Assembly (NCBI RefSeq): GCF_002236105.1
Contig: NZ_NIWU01000003.1
Location: forward strand, 640,001-704,000
Reading direction: 5' to 3'
Source of the DNA: Pseudomonas umsongensis
GTDB taxonomy: Bacteria > Pseudomonadota > Gammaproteobacteria > Pseudomonadales > Pseudomonadaceae
Length of the DNA stretch: 64,000 bases
Notes under the pieces: model-generated
Database searches by the model: none
What the model saw: the letters and a program-made list of their open reading frames with translations, nothing else
Told to the model about the DNA's origin: nothing
In this document: positions 18,874 to 27,439 of the stretch, in pieces
Layout: each line of letters starts with the position of its first letter
Position numbering within the stretch: the first letter of the stretch is position 1
Made by a program: the position numbers and the translations under genes

Positions 18874-20141
18874 GTCACTAACCTGCGCTGGAAGAGTTCA
18901 CGGAAGACCGGATAGATATCCCCGGCCGAGACCAGTTGTTGCTGGGCGAAAGTGTCGGAAAAGGCTTCGGCGATACGCTCGTACTCGAACCACAGGGCCT
19001 GGTGTTCTCGTGGAGTGATCTCAACGTAAGTGTAGTACTGCACGAATGGCATGATCTGGTTGATGAGAATGTCGCGGCAAATCGGCGAGTCGTCGTTCCA
19101 GTTGTCGCCGTCGGAGGCCTGGGCGGCGTAGATGTTCCATTCGTTGGCCGGATAGCGCTCGGCCATGATCTCCTGCATCAGCTTCAAGGCGCTGGACACA
19201 ATGGTCCCGCCGGTTTCGCGGGAGTAGAAAAACTCTTCCTCGTCCACTTCGCGAGCGCTGGTGTGGTGGCGAATGAATACCACGTCAATCTTGTCGTAGT
19301 TACGCTTGAGAAACAGGTACAGCAGGATGAAGAAGCGCTTGGCGATGTCCTTGGTCGCCTGGGTCATGGAGCCGGAAACGTCCATGAGGCAAAACATCAC
19401 CGCCTTCGAGCTGGGGTTGGGTTGTTTGATCAGCAAGTTGTACTTGAGGTCGAAGGTGTCGAGAAACGGCACGCGGTGAATGCGGGCGCTGAGTTTTTCG
19501 ATTTCTGCCTCAAGTTCCTGTATATCGCCGAAATTGTCAGGCTCTTCCTGCTTGAGTCGCAGGAGTTCTTCCTTGGCTTCGCGCAGTTTCGCCCGGCTGC
19601 TGCCCGAGAGGGCGATTCGCCGTGCATGGGCTGAGCGCAATGTGCGGATGATGTTGATCCGCGACGGGTTGCCCTCGTTGCTGATCCCCGCGCGCACTGT
19701 CTTGAAGGTGTCGGTGCCGGTCAGGTTGCGCTTGACCAGGTTCGGCAGCTCCAAGTCTTCGAACATGAATTCGAGGAATTCTTCCTGGGTGATCTGGAAG
19801 ACGAATTCGTCCATCCCTTCGCCCGAGTTACCAGCCTTGCCAGGGCCTCTGCCGCCTCCACCCCCTGGTGGGCGGGCAATGTGTTCGCCGCTGGTGAATT
19901 CCTTGTTGCCCGGGTGCACGATGGTCTGTTTGCCACCGCGACCATGGTGAAGCACCGGTTCGTCGATGTCGCGCCCCGGGATACTGATTTGCTCGCCGTG
20001 TTCCATATCGGTAATGGAGCGCCGGCTGACCGCCTCTTCGACAGCCTTTTTGATGTGATCACGGTAACGCCGCAGAAATCGTTGGCGGTTTACCGTGCTC
20101 TTGTTCTTGCCATTGAGACGTCGGTCGATCACATAGCTCAT
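18870..20141 (-). CDS. yeaH: YeaH/YhbH family protein (DUF444, von Willebrand A-like)
   Basis: A 423-residue protein of the DUF444 family. The C-terminal half has a vWA-like fold with the metal-site phrase LMDVSGSMTQATKD. The N-terminal half is charged and carries a glycine-rich patch (RPPGGGGGRGPGKAG, about 92-106). It is predicted to act together with the PrkA kinase upstream; the molecular role is not established. The ATG has a good AAGGAG ribosome binding site. A 204-base gap with a strong inverted repeat separates it from prkA, while it overlaps ycgB by four bases. Confidence 0.93.
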   Translation of the reverse strand: MSYVIDRRLNGKNKSTVNRQRFLRRYRDHIKKAVEEAVSRRSITDMEHGEQISIPGRDIDEPVLHHGRGGKQTIVHPGNKEFTSGEHIARPPGGGGGRGPGKAGNSGEGMDEFVFQITQEEFLEFMFEDLELPNLVKRNLTGTDTFKTVRAGISNEGNPSRINIIRTLRSAHARRIALSGSSRAKLREAKEELLRLKQEEPDNFGDIQELEAEIEKLSARIHRVPFLDTFDLKYNLLIKQPNPSSKAVMFCLMDVSGSMTQATKDIAKRFFILLYLFLKRNYDKIDVVFIRHHTSAREVDEEEFFYSRETGGTIVSSALKLMQEIMAERYPANEWNIYAAQASDGDNWNDDSPICRDILINQIMPFVQYYTYVEITPREHQALWFEYERIAEAFSDTFAQQQLVSAGDIYPVFRELFQRRLVT

Positions 20142-20273
20142 GACTGCTCCTTAGAAGCTGTCCTGAAAGGGGCGAGCGGTGATGCAGCATCGGACCGAGA
20201 GCCAGGGGATATTCAACGCTCCCCCAAGCGCTTTGGATGCTGCCTGAACTCGCTACCGACTTTCGAACACCTT

Positions 20274-20315
20274 CCAGAGGCCTGTGTATCAGAAAAAGCA
20301 CGCACAGGTCTCTGG
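20274..20315. repeat. 13-bp inverted repeat in the prkA-yeaH spacer
   Basis: The arms CCAGAGGCCTGTG and CACAGGTCTCTGG flank a 16-base loop in the 204-base gap between prkA and yeaH. On minus-strand RNA one internal A-C mismatch breaks the stem. The other strand forms a continuous stem with one G-U pair. It could be an mRNA processing or stabilising structure that sets the ratio of kinase to partner proteins. There is no T-tract. Confidence 0.55.
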
Positions 20316-20345
20316 CTGACGACAACCGGTCTGACCGGCAGCGGG

Positions 20346-22268
20346 TTATTGTGATTTTCTGACCCGCAGGTACCACTCGGACAGCAGCCGTACCTGTTTG
20401 TCGGTGTAACCCCGCTCGACCATCCGTGTGACGAAGTCGTTGTGTTTCTGCTGGTCCTCTTTGCTGGCCTTGGCGTTGAAGCTGATAACTGGCAGCAGGT
20501 CTTCGGTGTTGGAGAACATTTTCTTCTCGATGACCACCCGCAGTTTTTCGTAGCTGAGCCAGGTCGGGTTCTTGCCGTTGTTGTTGGCACGGGCACGCAG
20601 CACGAAGTTGACGATTTCGTTGCGGAAATCCTTCGGATTGCTGATGCCGGCCGGTTTTTCGATTTTCTCCAACTCTTCGTTCAATGCTACGCGGTTGAGG
20701 ATCTCGCCGGTTTCCGGGTCTCGGTACTCCTGGTCCTGAATCCAGAAATCCGCGTACAGCACATAACGATCGAAGATGTTCTGGCCGTACTCGCTGTAGG
20801 ACTCGAGGTAGGCGGTCTGGATCTCCTTGCCGATAAATTCGATGTACCGCGGTGCCAGGTACTCCTTGAGGAAGCGCAGGTAGCGTTCGCGGGTTTCGGC
20901 CTGGAACTGTTCCTGTTCGATCTGTTGCTCCAGCACGTAGAGCAGGTGCACCGGGTTGGCAGCGATTTCGTGGGGATCGAAGTTGAAGACCTTGGAAAGG
21001 ATCTTGAACGCGAAGCGGGTGGACAGGCCGTTCATGCCTTCATCGACGCCGGCGTTGTCACGATATTCCTGGATCGACTTGGCCTTCGGATCGGTGTCCT
21101 TGAGGTTTTCGCCGTCATACACACGCATCTTGGAGTAGATGTTGGAGTTTTCCGGCTCCTTCAGGCGTGACAACACGGTGAACTGGGCGAGCATTTTCAA
21201 GGTGTCGGGCGCGCAATGGGCCTTGGCCAGCGAGCTGTTGAACAGCAACTTGTCGTAGATCTTCACTTCGTCGCTGACCCGCAGGCAGTACGGCACCTTG
21301 ACGATGTAGATCCGGTCGATGAACGCTTCGTTGTTCTTGTTGTTACGGAAGGTATGCCATTCCGATTCGTTGGAGTGGGCCAGCAGGATCCCGGTAAACG
21401 GAATCGCCCCGAGGCCTTCGGTGCTGTTGTAGTTGCCTTCCTGGGTGGCCGTCAGCAAGGGGTGCAGTACCTTGATCGGGGCCTTGAACATTTCGACGAA
21501 CTCCATCAGGCCCTGGTTGGCCCGGCACAGTGCGCCCGAATAGCTGTAGGCGTCGGCGTCGTTCTGCGGGAATTCTTCCAGTTTGCGGATATCGACCTTG
21601 CCCACCAGTGCCGAGATGTCCTGGTTGTTTTCATCTCCCGGCTCGGTCTTGGCCACGGCGATCTGATTCAGGATCGACGGATAGAGCTTGACCACGCGGA
21701 ACTGGCTGATGTCGCCGCCGAATTCGGCCAGGCGCTTGGTGGCCCATGGCGACATGATGGTGTTGAGGTAGCGCCGTGGGATGCCGAAGTCTTCCTCGAG
21801 GATCGCACCATCTTCAGTGGCGTTGAACAGACCCAGGGGCGATTCGAATACTGGCGAGCCCTTGATCGCGTAGAAGGGCACTTTTTCCATCAGTTGTTTG
21901 AGTTTTTCGGCCAGGGACGACTTACCGCCGCCGACGGGGCCGAGCAGGTAAAGGATCTGTTTCTTCTCTTCCAGGCCTTGGGCGGCATGGCGGAAATACG
22001 ACACGATCTGGTCGATGCATTCTTCCATCCCGTGGAAGTCCTCAAAGGCCGGGTAGCGACGGATTACCTTGTTGGAGAAGATTCGCGACAGCCTCGAGTT
22101 GGTCGAGGTGTCGAGCAGCTCCGGTTCACCGATGGCCAGCAACAGACGCTCGGCTGCGGAAACGTAGGCGCTACGGTCCTTTTTGCACAACTCCAGATAC
22201 TCTTGCAGAGAGAGTTCTTCCTGGCGTGTGGACTCGAAACGTTGTTGGAAGTGGCTAAAGATACTCAT
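20346..22268 (-). CDS. yeaG: PrkA family serine protein kinase (YeaG)
   Basis: A 640-residue PrkA-family protein. An AAA-type module holds the P-loop GPVGGGKS at 110-117, followed by the C-terminal PrkA kinase-like domain. In E. coli YeaG is linked to nitrogen starvation, stationary phase and population heterogeneity, and is induced through RpoS/NtrC. Here a sigma-S-like -10 (CTATCCT, minus strand, 22452-22458) lies upstream, but I see no sigma-54 TGGC-N8-TGC element in the 297-base gap, so direct RpoN control is not supported by eye. It is the first gene of the prkA-yeaH-ycgB block. Confidence 0.95.
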   Translation of the reverse strand: MSIFSHFQQRFESTRQEELSLQEYLELCKKDRSAYVSAAERLLLAIGEPELLDTSTNSRLSRIFSNKVIRRYPAFEDFHGMEECIDQIVSYFRHAAQGLEEKKQILYLLGPVGGGKSSLAEKLKQLMEKVPFYAIKGSPVFESPLGLFNATEDGAILEEDFGIPRRYLNTIMSPWATKRLAEFGGDISQFRVVKLYPSILNQIAVAKTEPGDENNQDISALVGKVDIRKLEEFPQNDADAYSYSGALCRANQGLMEFVEMFKAPIKVLHPLLTATQEGNYNSTEGLGAIPFTGILLAHSNESEWHTFRNNKNNEAFIDRIYIVKVPYCLRVSDEVKIYDKLLFNSSLAKAHCAPDTLKMLAQFTVLSRLKEPENSNIYSKMRVYDGENLKDTDPKAKSIQEYRDNAGVDEGMNGLSTRFAFKILSKVFNFDPHEIAANPVHLLYVLEQQIEQEQFQAETRERYLRFLKEYLAPRYIEFIGKEIQTAYLESYSEYGQNIFDRYVLYADFWIQDQEYRDPETGEILNRVALNEELEKIEKPAGISNPKDFRNEIVNFVLRARANNNGKNPTWLSYEKLRVVIEKKMFSNTEDLLPVISFNAKASKEDQQKHNDFVTRMVERGYTDKQVRLLSEWYLRVRKSQ

Positions 22269-22565
22269 GACGTCACCTCGCTCGATACGTGGAGCCGACG
22301 CCGGATCACTCAGTCGATGCTGGCAGCAACCGAACAGGCGGTCGCTGTTTACCCCCCAGAACTCTTTCGGAGCTGACTACCCCGAAAGCTACTCCCGATG
22401 ACCCGTGCGCCGGTGTACCGGCTCTCCCCTGTTTTGGATGGCCTGCGCTTAAGGATAGTTGGGAATTTGGGAGGTAAAGGCGAGATACGTAATTAGTTGT
22501 GGCAGACCGTTCGTCTGCCACCGCGCTAGCCCGCAGGGGGCGGGGCCTTGCGCATGACAAAAAAA
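22269..22565. promoter_or_regulatory. prkA upstream region with perfect palindrome
   Basis: This 297-base gap between glpE and prkA (both minus strand) holds no gene. It contains a perfect 9-bp inverted repeat GTGGCAGAC-N5-GTCTGCCAC at 22498-22520, about 45 bases past the glpE stop. That could be a glpE terminator stem (no T-run) or a regulator site. A CTATCCT hexamer-like -10 lies at 22452-22458. The leader of prkA would then be about 180 bases long. Confidence 0.4.
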
Positions 22566-22895
22566 TTATTCGGTGGTGCCTTGCGCTGTTTCTGAAGGAA
22601 AAGTCGTACGCCATAGCTCGAATCCGCCGTCCATGCTGTAGACGTCGGAAAAACCCTGGCTGATCAGGTAGGCGGCGGCACCCTGGCTGGAGTTGCCGTG
22701 ATAACAAACCACCACGGTAGGTGCGTCCAGATCAGCACCCTGGATGAAGGCGTGCAGGGAGTGGTTGTCCAGATGCTTCGAGCCGCTGATGTGCAGGGCG
22801 GCGAAGGTTGCAGGGTCACGGACGTCGACCACCACTGCGCCCTGTTCGCGCAGGGCCTGGGCCTGTTCCGGGGGGATACGTTTGAATTCGCTCAT
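22566..22895 (-). CDS. glpE: Thiosulfate sulfurtransferase GlpE (single-domain rhodanese)
   Basis: GlpE transfers sulfane sulfur from thiosulfate to cyanide or thiol acceptors such as thioredoxin. It is a 109-residue single rhodanese domain with VVDVRDPATFAALHISGSKH in the first half and the active-site loop C64-YHGNSS. The short length and loop sequence match GlpE rather than a two-domain rhodanese. It lies 33 bases downstream of apaH and may be the last gene of the lptD-apaH transcript. Confidence 0.93.
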   Translation of the reverse strand: MSEFKRIPPEQAQALREQGAVVVDVRDPATFAALHISGSKHLDNHSLHAFIQGADLDAPTVVVCYHGNSSQGAAAYLISQGFSDVYSMDGGFELWRTTFPSETAQGTTE

Positions 22896-22928
22896 GGCGG
22901 GCTCCTGTGGCTCGGCAGAAAGTGCAGT

Positions 22929-23813
22929 CTAGCGCGGGGCGCTGGCTGGCGATGGTTCGGAAATCTGTGGGGCGACTGGCGGCTCTGCGGTATGGCCGTG
23001 TTCGTCGCATTTGCAGGCCAGGCGTTCACCCGTGTCGACATTCATCAGGGTCAGGGCACCGCCCCAGACACAGCCAGTGTCGAGGGCCGAGATGCCCGGC
23101 TCCTGGATCTTGCCTTCCAGTGCTGCCCAGTGCCCGAAGATGATCTTCACGTCCCTGGTCTTGCGTTCCTTGTGCTGGAACCACGGCTTGAAGCCTGCAG
23201 GTGCCGTGCCCAGACCTTCCTTGCTCTTGAGGTCGAGTTTGCCCTCGGCCGTACAGAAGCGCATGCGCGTGAAATAGTTGGTAATCACCCGCAGGCGCGT
23301 GACGCCCTTGAGGTCGCTGTCCCATTTCGCCGGATCGTTACCGTACATGCCATCGAGGTAAGGCGGCAGCAGGTTGTCATCGCGCAGGGCCGTCTCGACT
23401 TCGGCGGCGTATTTCAATGCTTTGCGCAGCGACCATTGTGGCGGAATGCCAGCATGTACCATCGCCACGTTGCGCTGCTCGTCGTAGTGCATGAGTTTTT
23501 GCTGGCGCAGCCATTCCAGCAGCTCGGCGCTATCCGGGGCTTCGATAATCTCGCGCAGGGTATCGGCCTTCTTCAGGCGCTCGATATTCTTGCCGGCCGC
23601 CAGCAGGTGCAGGTCGTGGTTGCCGAGCACGCACACCAGTGAGTGACGGATGCTATAGAGGAAGCGCAAGGTTTCCAGCGACTGCGGGCCGCGGTTGACC
23701 AGGTCGCCTACCAGCCACAGACGATCTGTTGCCGGGTCGAAGGCAACCTTCTTGAGCAGGCATTGCAAGGCATCGAGGCAGCCTTGCAGGTCGCCGACGG
23801 CATAGGTTGCCAT
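22929..23813 (-). CDS. apaH: Symmetrical bis(5'-nucleosyl)-tetraphosphatase ApaH
   Basis: ApaH hydrolyses Ap4A to two ADP and also removes Np4-type caps from RNA. The 294-residue metallophosphatase shows GDLQGC (7-12), GDLVNRGP and GNHD, the three metal-binding boxes, near the N-terminus. Its ATG shares one base with the apaG stop, a tight coupling. The C-terminal about 20 residues (EPPVAPQISEPSPASAPR) are a Pro/Ser/Ala-rich extension beyond the core fold. Confidence 0.96.
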   Translation of the reverse strand: MATYAVGDLQGCLDALQCLLKKVAFDPATDRLWLVGDLVNRGPQSLETLRFLYSIRHSLVCVLGNHDLHLLAAGKNIERLKKADTLREIIEAPDSAELLEWLRQQKLMHYDEQRNVAMVHAGIPPQWSLRKALKYAAEVETALRDDNLLPPYLDGMYGNDPAKWDSDLKGVTRLRVITNYFTRMRFCTAEGKLDLKSKEGLGTAPAGFKPWFQHKERKTRDVKIIFGHWAALEGKIQEPGISALDTGCVWGGALTLMNVDTGERLACKCDEHGHTAEPPVAPQISEPSPASAPR

Positions 23814-24193
23814 CAGTGCAAGGCTCCGGGGACCGCCAGGCGGAATGGGGCGATGATGGCCTCGAAATGCTTGCCGTCGTCGGCGCGCATCTCGTAGGTG
23901 CCTTGCATGGTGCCGACTTTGGATGTCATGACGGTGCCGCTGCTGTAGGTATGGCTCTTACCCGGTTCAATCAGCGGTTGCTGGCCAACTACGCCCGCGC
24001 CGCGAACTTCCTCGACATGCCCATCGCCATCGGTGATGACCCAATGCCGTGACAACAGTTGGGCCGGTAGCAGGCCGTTATTTCGCACGGTGATGGTGTA
24101 CGCGAAGGCAAAACGCTCTTGCTCGGGTTGTGATTGTTCTGCCAGATAGCGGGTGACGACGCTGACGTCGACCTGATAACGAGGATCGGACAT
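23813..24193 (-). CDS. apaG: ApaG protein
   Basis: A 126-residue ApaG, a fibronectin-III-like single-domain protein often found between rsmA and apaH; its function is not firmly known (protein interaction or nucleotide binding has been suggested). The conserved stretches FAYTITVRNNG, LLSRHWVITDGDG and YSSGTVMTSKVGTMQGTY are present. The stop overlaps the apaH start by one base. A 122-base gap separates it from rsmA upstream. Confidence 0.95.
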   Translation of the reverse strand: MSDPRYQVDVSVVTRYLAEQSQPEQERFAFAYTITVRNNGLLPAQLLSRHWVITDGDGHVEEVRGAGVVGQQPLIEPGKSHTYSSGTVMTSKVGTMQGTYEMRADDGKHFEAIIAPFRLAVPGALH

Positions 24194-24315
24194 GCAAAAG
24201 GGCCTTAAAAACGAAGCGGAACGCGGGACGTAGCTGATAAGTCAGTCTAGGCCAGGTATCGGATAGTAAACCAGACATGGGCGCTGGTGTCCTACCCGAT
24301 AACGCTTCAGTTCTG

Positions 24316-25134
24316 TCAGGCGTCCGCGGCTTTCTGTAGGGCTTGTTCGCTGAGCTTGTCAGCAAGGCGTACGAACGCCGCCAGATCGAGCTGCTCGGGA
24401 CGCAAGCTGCCATCGACGCCGGCGGCTTCGATTTCGGCGTTGCTCAGCAGTAGCTTGAGTGTGTTGCGCAGGGTCTTGCGGCGCTGGTTGAAAGCCTCGC
24501 GCACTACGCGCTCAAGCAGGCGGTGATCCTTGGCCGGGTGCGGCAGTACTGCATGGGGCACCAGGCGCACGATGGCCGAGTCGACTTTTGGTGGCGGGTT
24601 GAACGCGCCAGGACCTACGTTGAACAGGTGCTCGACCCGGCAGTGGTACTGGACCATGATCGACAGTCGGCCCCAATCACCGCCGCCAGGCCCTGCCGCC
24701 AGACGCTCGACCACTTCTTTTTGCAGCATGAAGTGCATGTCGCGAATCAGGTGGGCGTTGTGCAGCAGGTGGAAAATCAGCGGTGTAGAGATGTTGTATG
24801 GCAGGTTGCCGACTACGCGCAGGCTGCCAGGTGCCGCATTCAAACTGGTGAAATCGAACTTCAGCGCATCACCCTGATGCAGGTTGAAGTTGCTCTTGCC
24901 AGCGAACTGCTGGTTGAGGATCGGGATCAGGTCCTTGTCCAGTTCCACAACGTCGAGCTGGGCGCCGCTGCTGAGCAGGCCCTGGGTCAGCGCGCCCTGG
25001 CCAGGGCCGATTTCCAGTAGGCGGTCTTCGGTCTTGGCATGGATGGAGCGCAGGATGCGGTCGATAACGCCGGCATCGTGCAGAAAGTTCTGGCCAAAGC
25101 GCTTGCGCGCCTTGTGTTGGTATTGCTCGGTCAT
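24316..25134 (-). CDS. rsmA: 16S rRNA (A1518/A1519) dimethyltransferase RsmA (KsgA)
   Basis: This enzyme dimethylates two adjacent adenines in helix 45 of 16S rRNA, using SAM, late in 30S assembly. The 272-residue class I methyltransferase has KRFGQNFLHD at the N-terminus, the SAM loop LEIGPGQGALT, and the catalytic NLPYNIST. The start overlaps the pdxA stop by four bases. Note that the symbol rsmA is also used for the unrelated CsrA-type RNA-binding regulator in pseudomonads; ksgA avoids confusion. Confidence 0.97.
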   Translation of the reverse strand: MTEQYQHKARKRFGQNFLHDAGVIDRILRSIHAKTEDRLLEIGPGQGALTQGLLSSGAQLDVVELDKDLIPILNQQFAGKSNFNLHQGDALKFDFTSLNAAPGSLRVVGNLPYNISTPLIFHLLHNAHLIRDMHFMLQKEVVERLAAGPGGGDWGRLSIMVQYHCRVEHLFNVGPGAFNPPPKVDSAIVRLVPHAVLPHPAKDHRLLERVVREAFNQRRKTLRNTLKLLLSNAEIEAAGVDGSLRPEQLDLAAFVRLADKLSEQALQKAADA

Positions 25135-26120
25135 AAACGGGTCTCGGCCATCTGGTAGGCGGTTTCCAGGGCGACTTGCAGGCTGCCGGTGTCGATCTTG
25201 CCGCTACCGGCCAGGTCCAGGGCGGTGCCGTGGTCGACCGAGGTGCGGATGATCGGCAAGCCGAGAGTCACATTGACTGCTGCGCCAAAGCCTTTGTATT
25301 TCAGCACAGGCAGGCCCTGGTCGTGGTACATCGCCAGCACTGCATCGCAGTGCTCCAGATATTTGGGGGTAAACAGAGTGTCGGCGGGCAGTGGGCCGCG
25401 TAGGTCCATGCCTTCGCCGCGAAGGCGCTCTAGTGTGGGTTCGATGATATCGATTTCTTCATGGCCCAGGTGTCCGCCTTCACCGGCATGGGGGTTGAGC
25501 CCACAGACCAGGATGCGTGGCTGGGCGATGCCGAACTTTTCTTTCAGGTCGGTGTGCAGGATTCGCGTCACCCGCTCCAGACGCTCCGGCGTGATCGCAT
25601 CGGCAATCTCGCGCAGCGGCAGGTGGGTGGTGACCAGCGCCACGCGCAGACCACGGGTGGCGAGCATCATGACCACTTGCGCGGTATGGGTCAGGTCGGC
25701 GAGGAATTCCGTGTGCCCGGAAAAAGCGATACCGGACTCATTGATCACGCCTTTGTGCACCGGAGCGGTGATCATGCCGGCAAAATGCCCGTCCAGGCAG
25801 CCCTGGCCAGCGCGGGTAAGGGTTTCCAGGACGAAAGCGGCGTTGGCCTTGTCCAGTTGCCCGGCGACCACCTTGGCATTGAGCGGGGTATCCCACACAT
25901 ACAGGCTGTTGGCGGGAGCGGGAGCATCCGGCCAGTTGTCCGGCGTGACGGGTAGCACATCGACGGCCACGCCCAACTGCGCGGCCCGCTCAAGGAGCAG
26001 GTCGCGGCTGGTAATGGCTATCAGGGGGTGCGGCTGGGCGTGCGCGGCGAGCAGCAGGCACAGGTCGGGACCTATGCCGGCCGGTTCGCCGGGTGTCAGC
26101 GCGAAACGCTTGGGTTTCAC
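25131..26120 (-). CDS. pdxA: 4-hydroxythreonine-4-phosphate dehydrogenase PdxA
   Basis: PdxA oxidises 4-phosphohydroxy-L-threonine in the DXP-dependent pyridoxal phosphate pathway. The 329-residue protein has FALTPGEPAGIGPDL at the N-terminus, the substrate/metal region SGHTEFLADLT, NPHAGEGGHLGHEE and the metal-binding AMYHDQGLPVLKY. Four-base overlaps join it to surA upstream and rsmA downstream, so it is in the middle of the lptD-surA-pdxA-rsmA-apaGH operon. Confidence 0.96.
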   Translation of the reverse strand: MKPKRFALTPGEPAGIGPDLCLLLAAHAQPHPLIAITSRDLLLERAAQLGVAVDVLPVTPDNWPDAPAPANSLYVWDTPLNAKVVAGQLDKANAAFVLETLTRAGQGCLDGHFAGMITAPVHKGVINESGIAFSGHTEFLADLTHTAQVVMMLATRGLRVALVTTHLPLREIADAITPERLERVTRILHTDLKEKFGIAQPRILVCGLNPHAGEGGHLGHEEIDIIEPTLERLRGEGMDLRGPLPADTLFTPKYLEHCDAVLAMYHDQGLPVLKYKGFGAAVNVTLGLPIIRTSVDHGTALDLAGSGKIDTGSLQVALETAYQMAETRL

Positions 26121-27439
26121 TGTGCTGCCTGGTCGGCGCCAGGGAGTTTGATTTCCACATACGCTTCGTCACGGATCTGACGCAGCCAGGTTTGCAGCTC
26201 TTCGTCGTACTTGCGATTACGCAGCACGGTCATCGCTTGCTGTTCGCGAGCCTGGGTCGTGCTGTCGGTGGCGCGACGACCAAGGACTTCCAGCACGTGC
26301 CAGCCGTATTGGGTCTGGAATGGCTTGGACAGCTGACCTTGCGGGGTCTTGGCCATCACTTCGCGGAACTCCGGAACCAGTACATTCGGGTCGATCCAGT
26401 TCAGGTCGCCGCCATTGAGGGCGGAACCCGGATCTTCCGAGAAGCTTTTCGCCAGTTCGCCGAAATCTTCGCCTGCTTCGATGCGGGCGTAGAGCGACTC
26501 GGCCAGGGCCTTGGTCTTTGCTTCGTCACGGATCGGGCTTGGTTTGACCAGGATGTGGCGTACGTGCACTTCGTCACGCACTTGCGCCTCACCGCCACGC
26601 TTGTCGGTGATCTTCAGGATGATGAAGCCCCCCGGCGTGCGCATCGGTTGGGTGATGTCGCCCACAGCCATGGTACTCAGCAGGCGATCGAAGGGTGGCG
26701 GCAGTTGAGCGGCTTTACGCCAGCCCATGTCGCCACCTTCCAGTGCGGTTTCGCTGGCGGACTTGGCGATTGCCAGTTGACCGAAGTCAGCGCCTTGCTT
26801 GAGCTGCTGGTAAACCGCGTCGGCCTGCTTGGCGGCATTCTGGATGGCGTCGGAGTTGGCGCTTTCCGGCGTAGGAATCAGGATGTTGGCCAGGCGGAAT
26901 TCTTCGGACAGCTGCATTTTGCCAAGATCCGAGGCCAGGAAGTTCTTCACTTCCTGTTCGGAGACCTGGATGCGTTCGGCAACGCGGCGCTGACGCACAC
27001 GGCTGATGACCATTTCGCGGCGAATCTGGTCACGTGCGTCGTCGTAGGACAGGCCGTCACGCGTCAGGGCGGCGCGGAACTGCTCGACCGACATGTTGTT
27101 GCGCTGGGCAATCGTGCCGACGGCCTGGTTCAGTTCTTCATCGGTAATGCGGATGCCGGAGCGCTCGCCGATCTGCAGTTGCAGGTTCTCGACGATCAGG
27201 CGCTCAAGCACCTGTTGCTCCAATACGCTGGCCGGTGGCACGGCGGTGCCGCGCTTGGCGATGGTTTGCTGGACTTCATGGACCCGTTGGTCCAGTTGGC
27301 TCTGCATGACCACGTCGTTGTCGACAATGGCCACCACTTTATCGATGGACTGTACCGCGGCGTTGGCCGCGGTACCCAGGAACAGCGCGCCCAGCAACAG
27401 CGGGCGCAGACAATCAGAAAGCTTGGTCTTCACGTTCAC
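26117..27439 (-). CDS. surA: Periplasmic chaperone and peptidyl-prolyl isomerase SurA
   Basis: SurA escorts outer-membrane proteins, including LptD, through the periplasm. The 440-residue precursor has a signal peptide (about 1-28: a basic start, then LLLGALFLGTAANAA). It then has the SurA N-terminal chaperone domain, two parvulin (PpiC) domains (about 180-280 with HVRHILVKPSP at the second; about 290-390 ending QYGWHVLEVLGRR) and a C-terminal helix. It overlaps lptD by 26 bases, joining a chaperone to its chief client. Confidence 0.96.
   Translation of the reverse strand: MNVKTKLSDCLRPLLLGALFLGTAANAAVQSIDKVVAIVDNDVVMQSQLDQRVHEVQQTIAKRGTAVPPASVLEQQVLERLIVENLQLQIGERSGIRITDEELNQAVGTIAQRNNMSVEQFRAALTRDGLSYDDARDQIRREMVISRVRQRRVAERIQVSEQEVKNFLASDLGKMQLSEEFRLANILIPTPESANSDAIQNAAKQADAVYQQLKQGADFGQLAIAKSASETALEGGDMGWRKAAQLPPPFDRLLSTMAVGDITQPMRTPGGFIILKITDKRGGEAQVRDEVHVRHILVKPSPIRDEAKTKALAESLYARIEAGEDFGELAKSFSEDPGSALNGGDLNWIDPNVLVPEFREVMAKTPQGQLSKPFQTQYGWHVLEVLGRRATDSTTQAREQQAMTVLRNRKYDEELQTWLRQIRDEAYVEIKLPGADQAAQ

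Noticed and set aside
22498..22520. Sigma-54 promoter for prkA
   Set aside because: TGGCA occurs in the palindrome, but there is no GC pair at the required -12 position in correct spacing.
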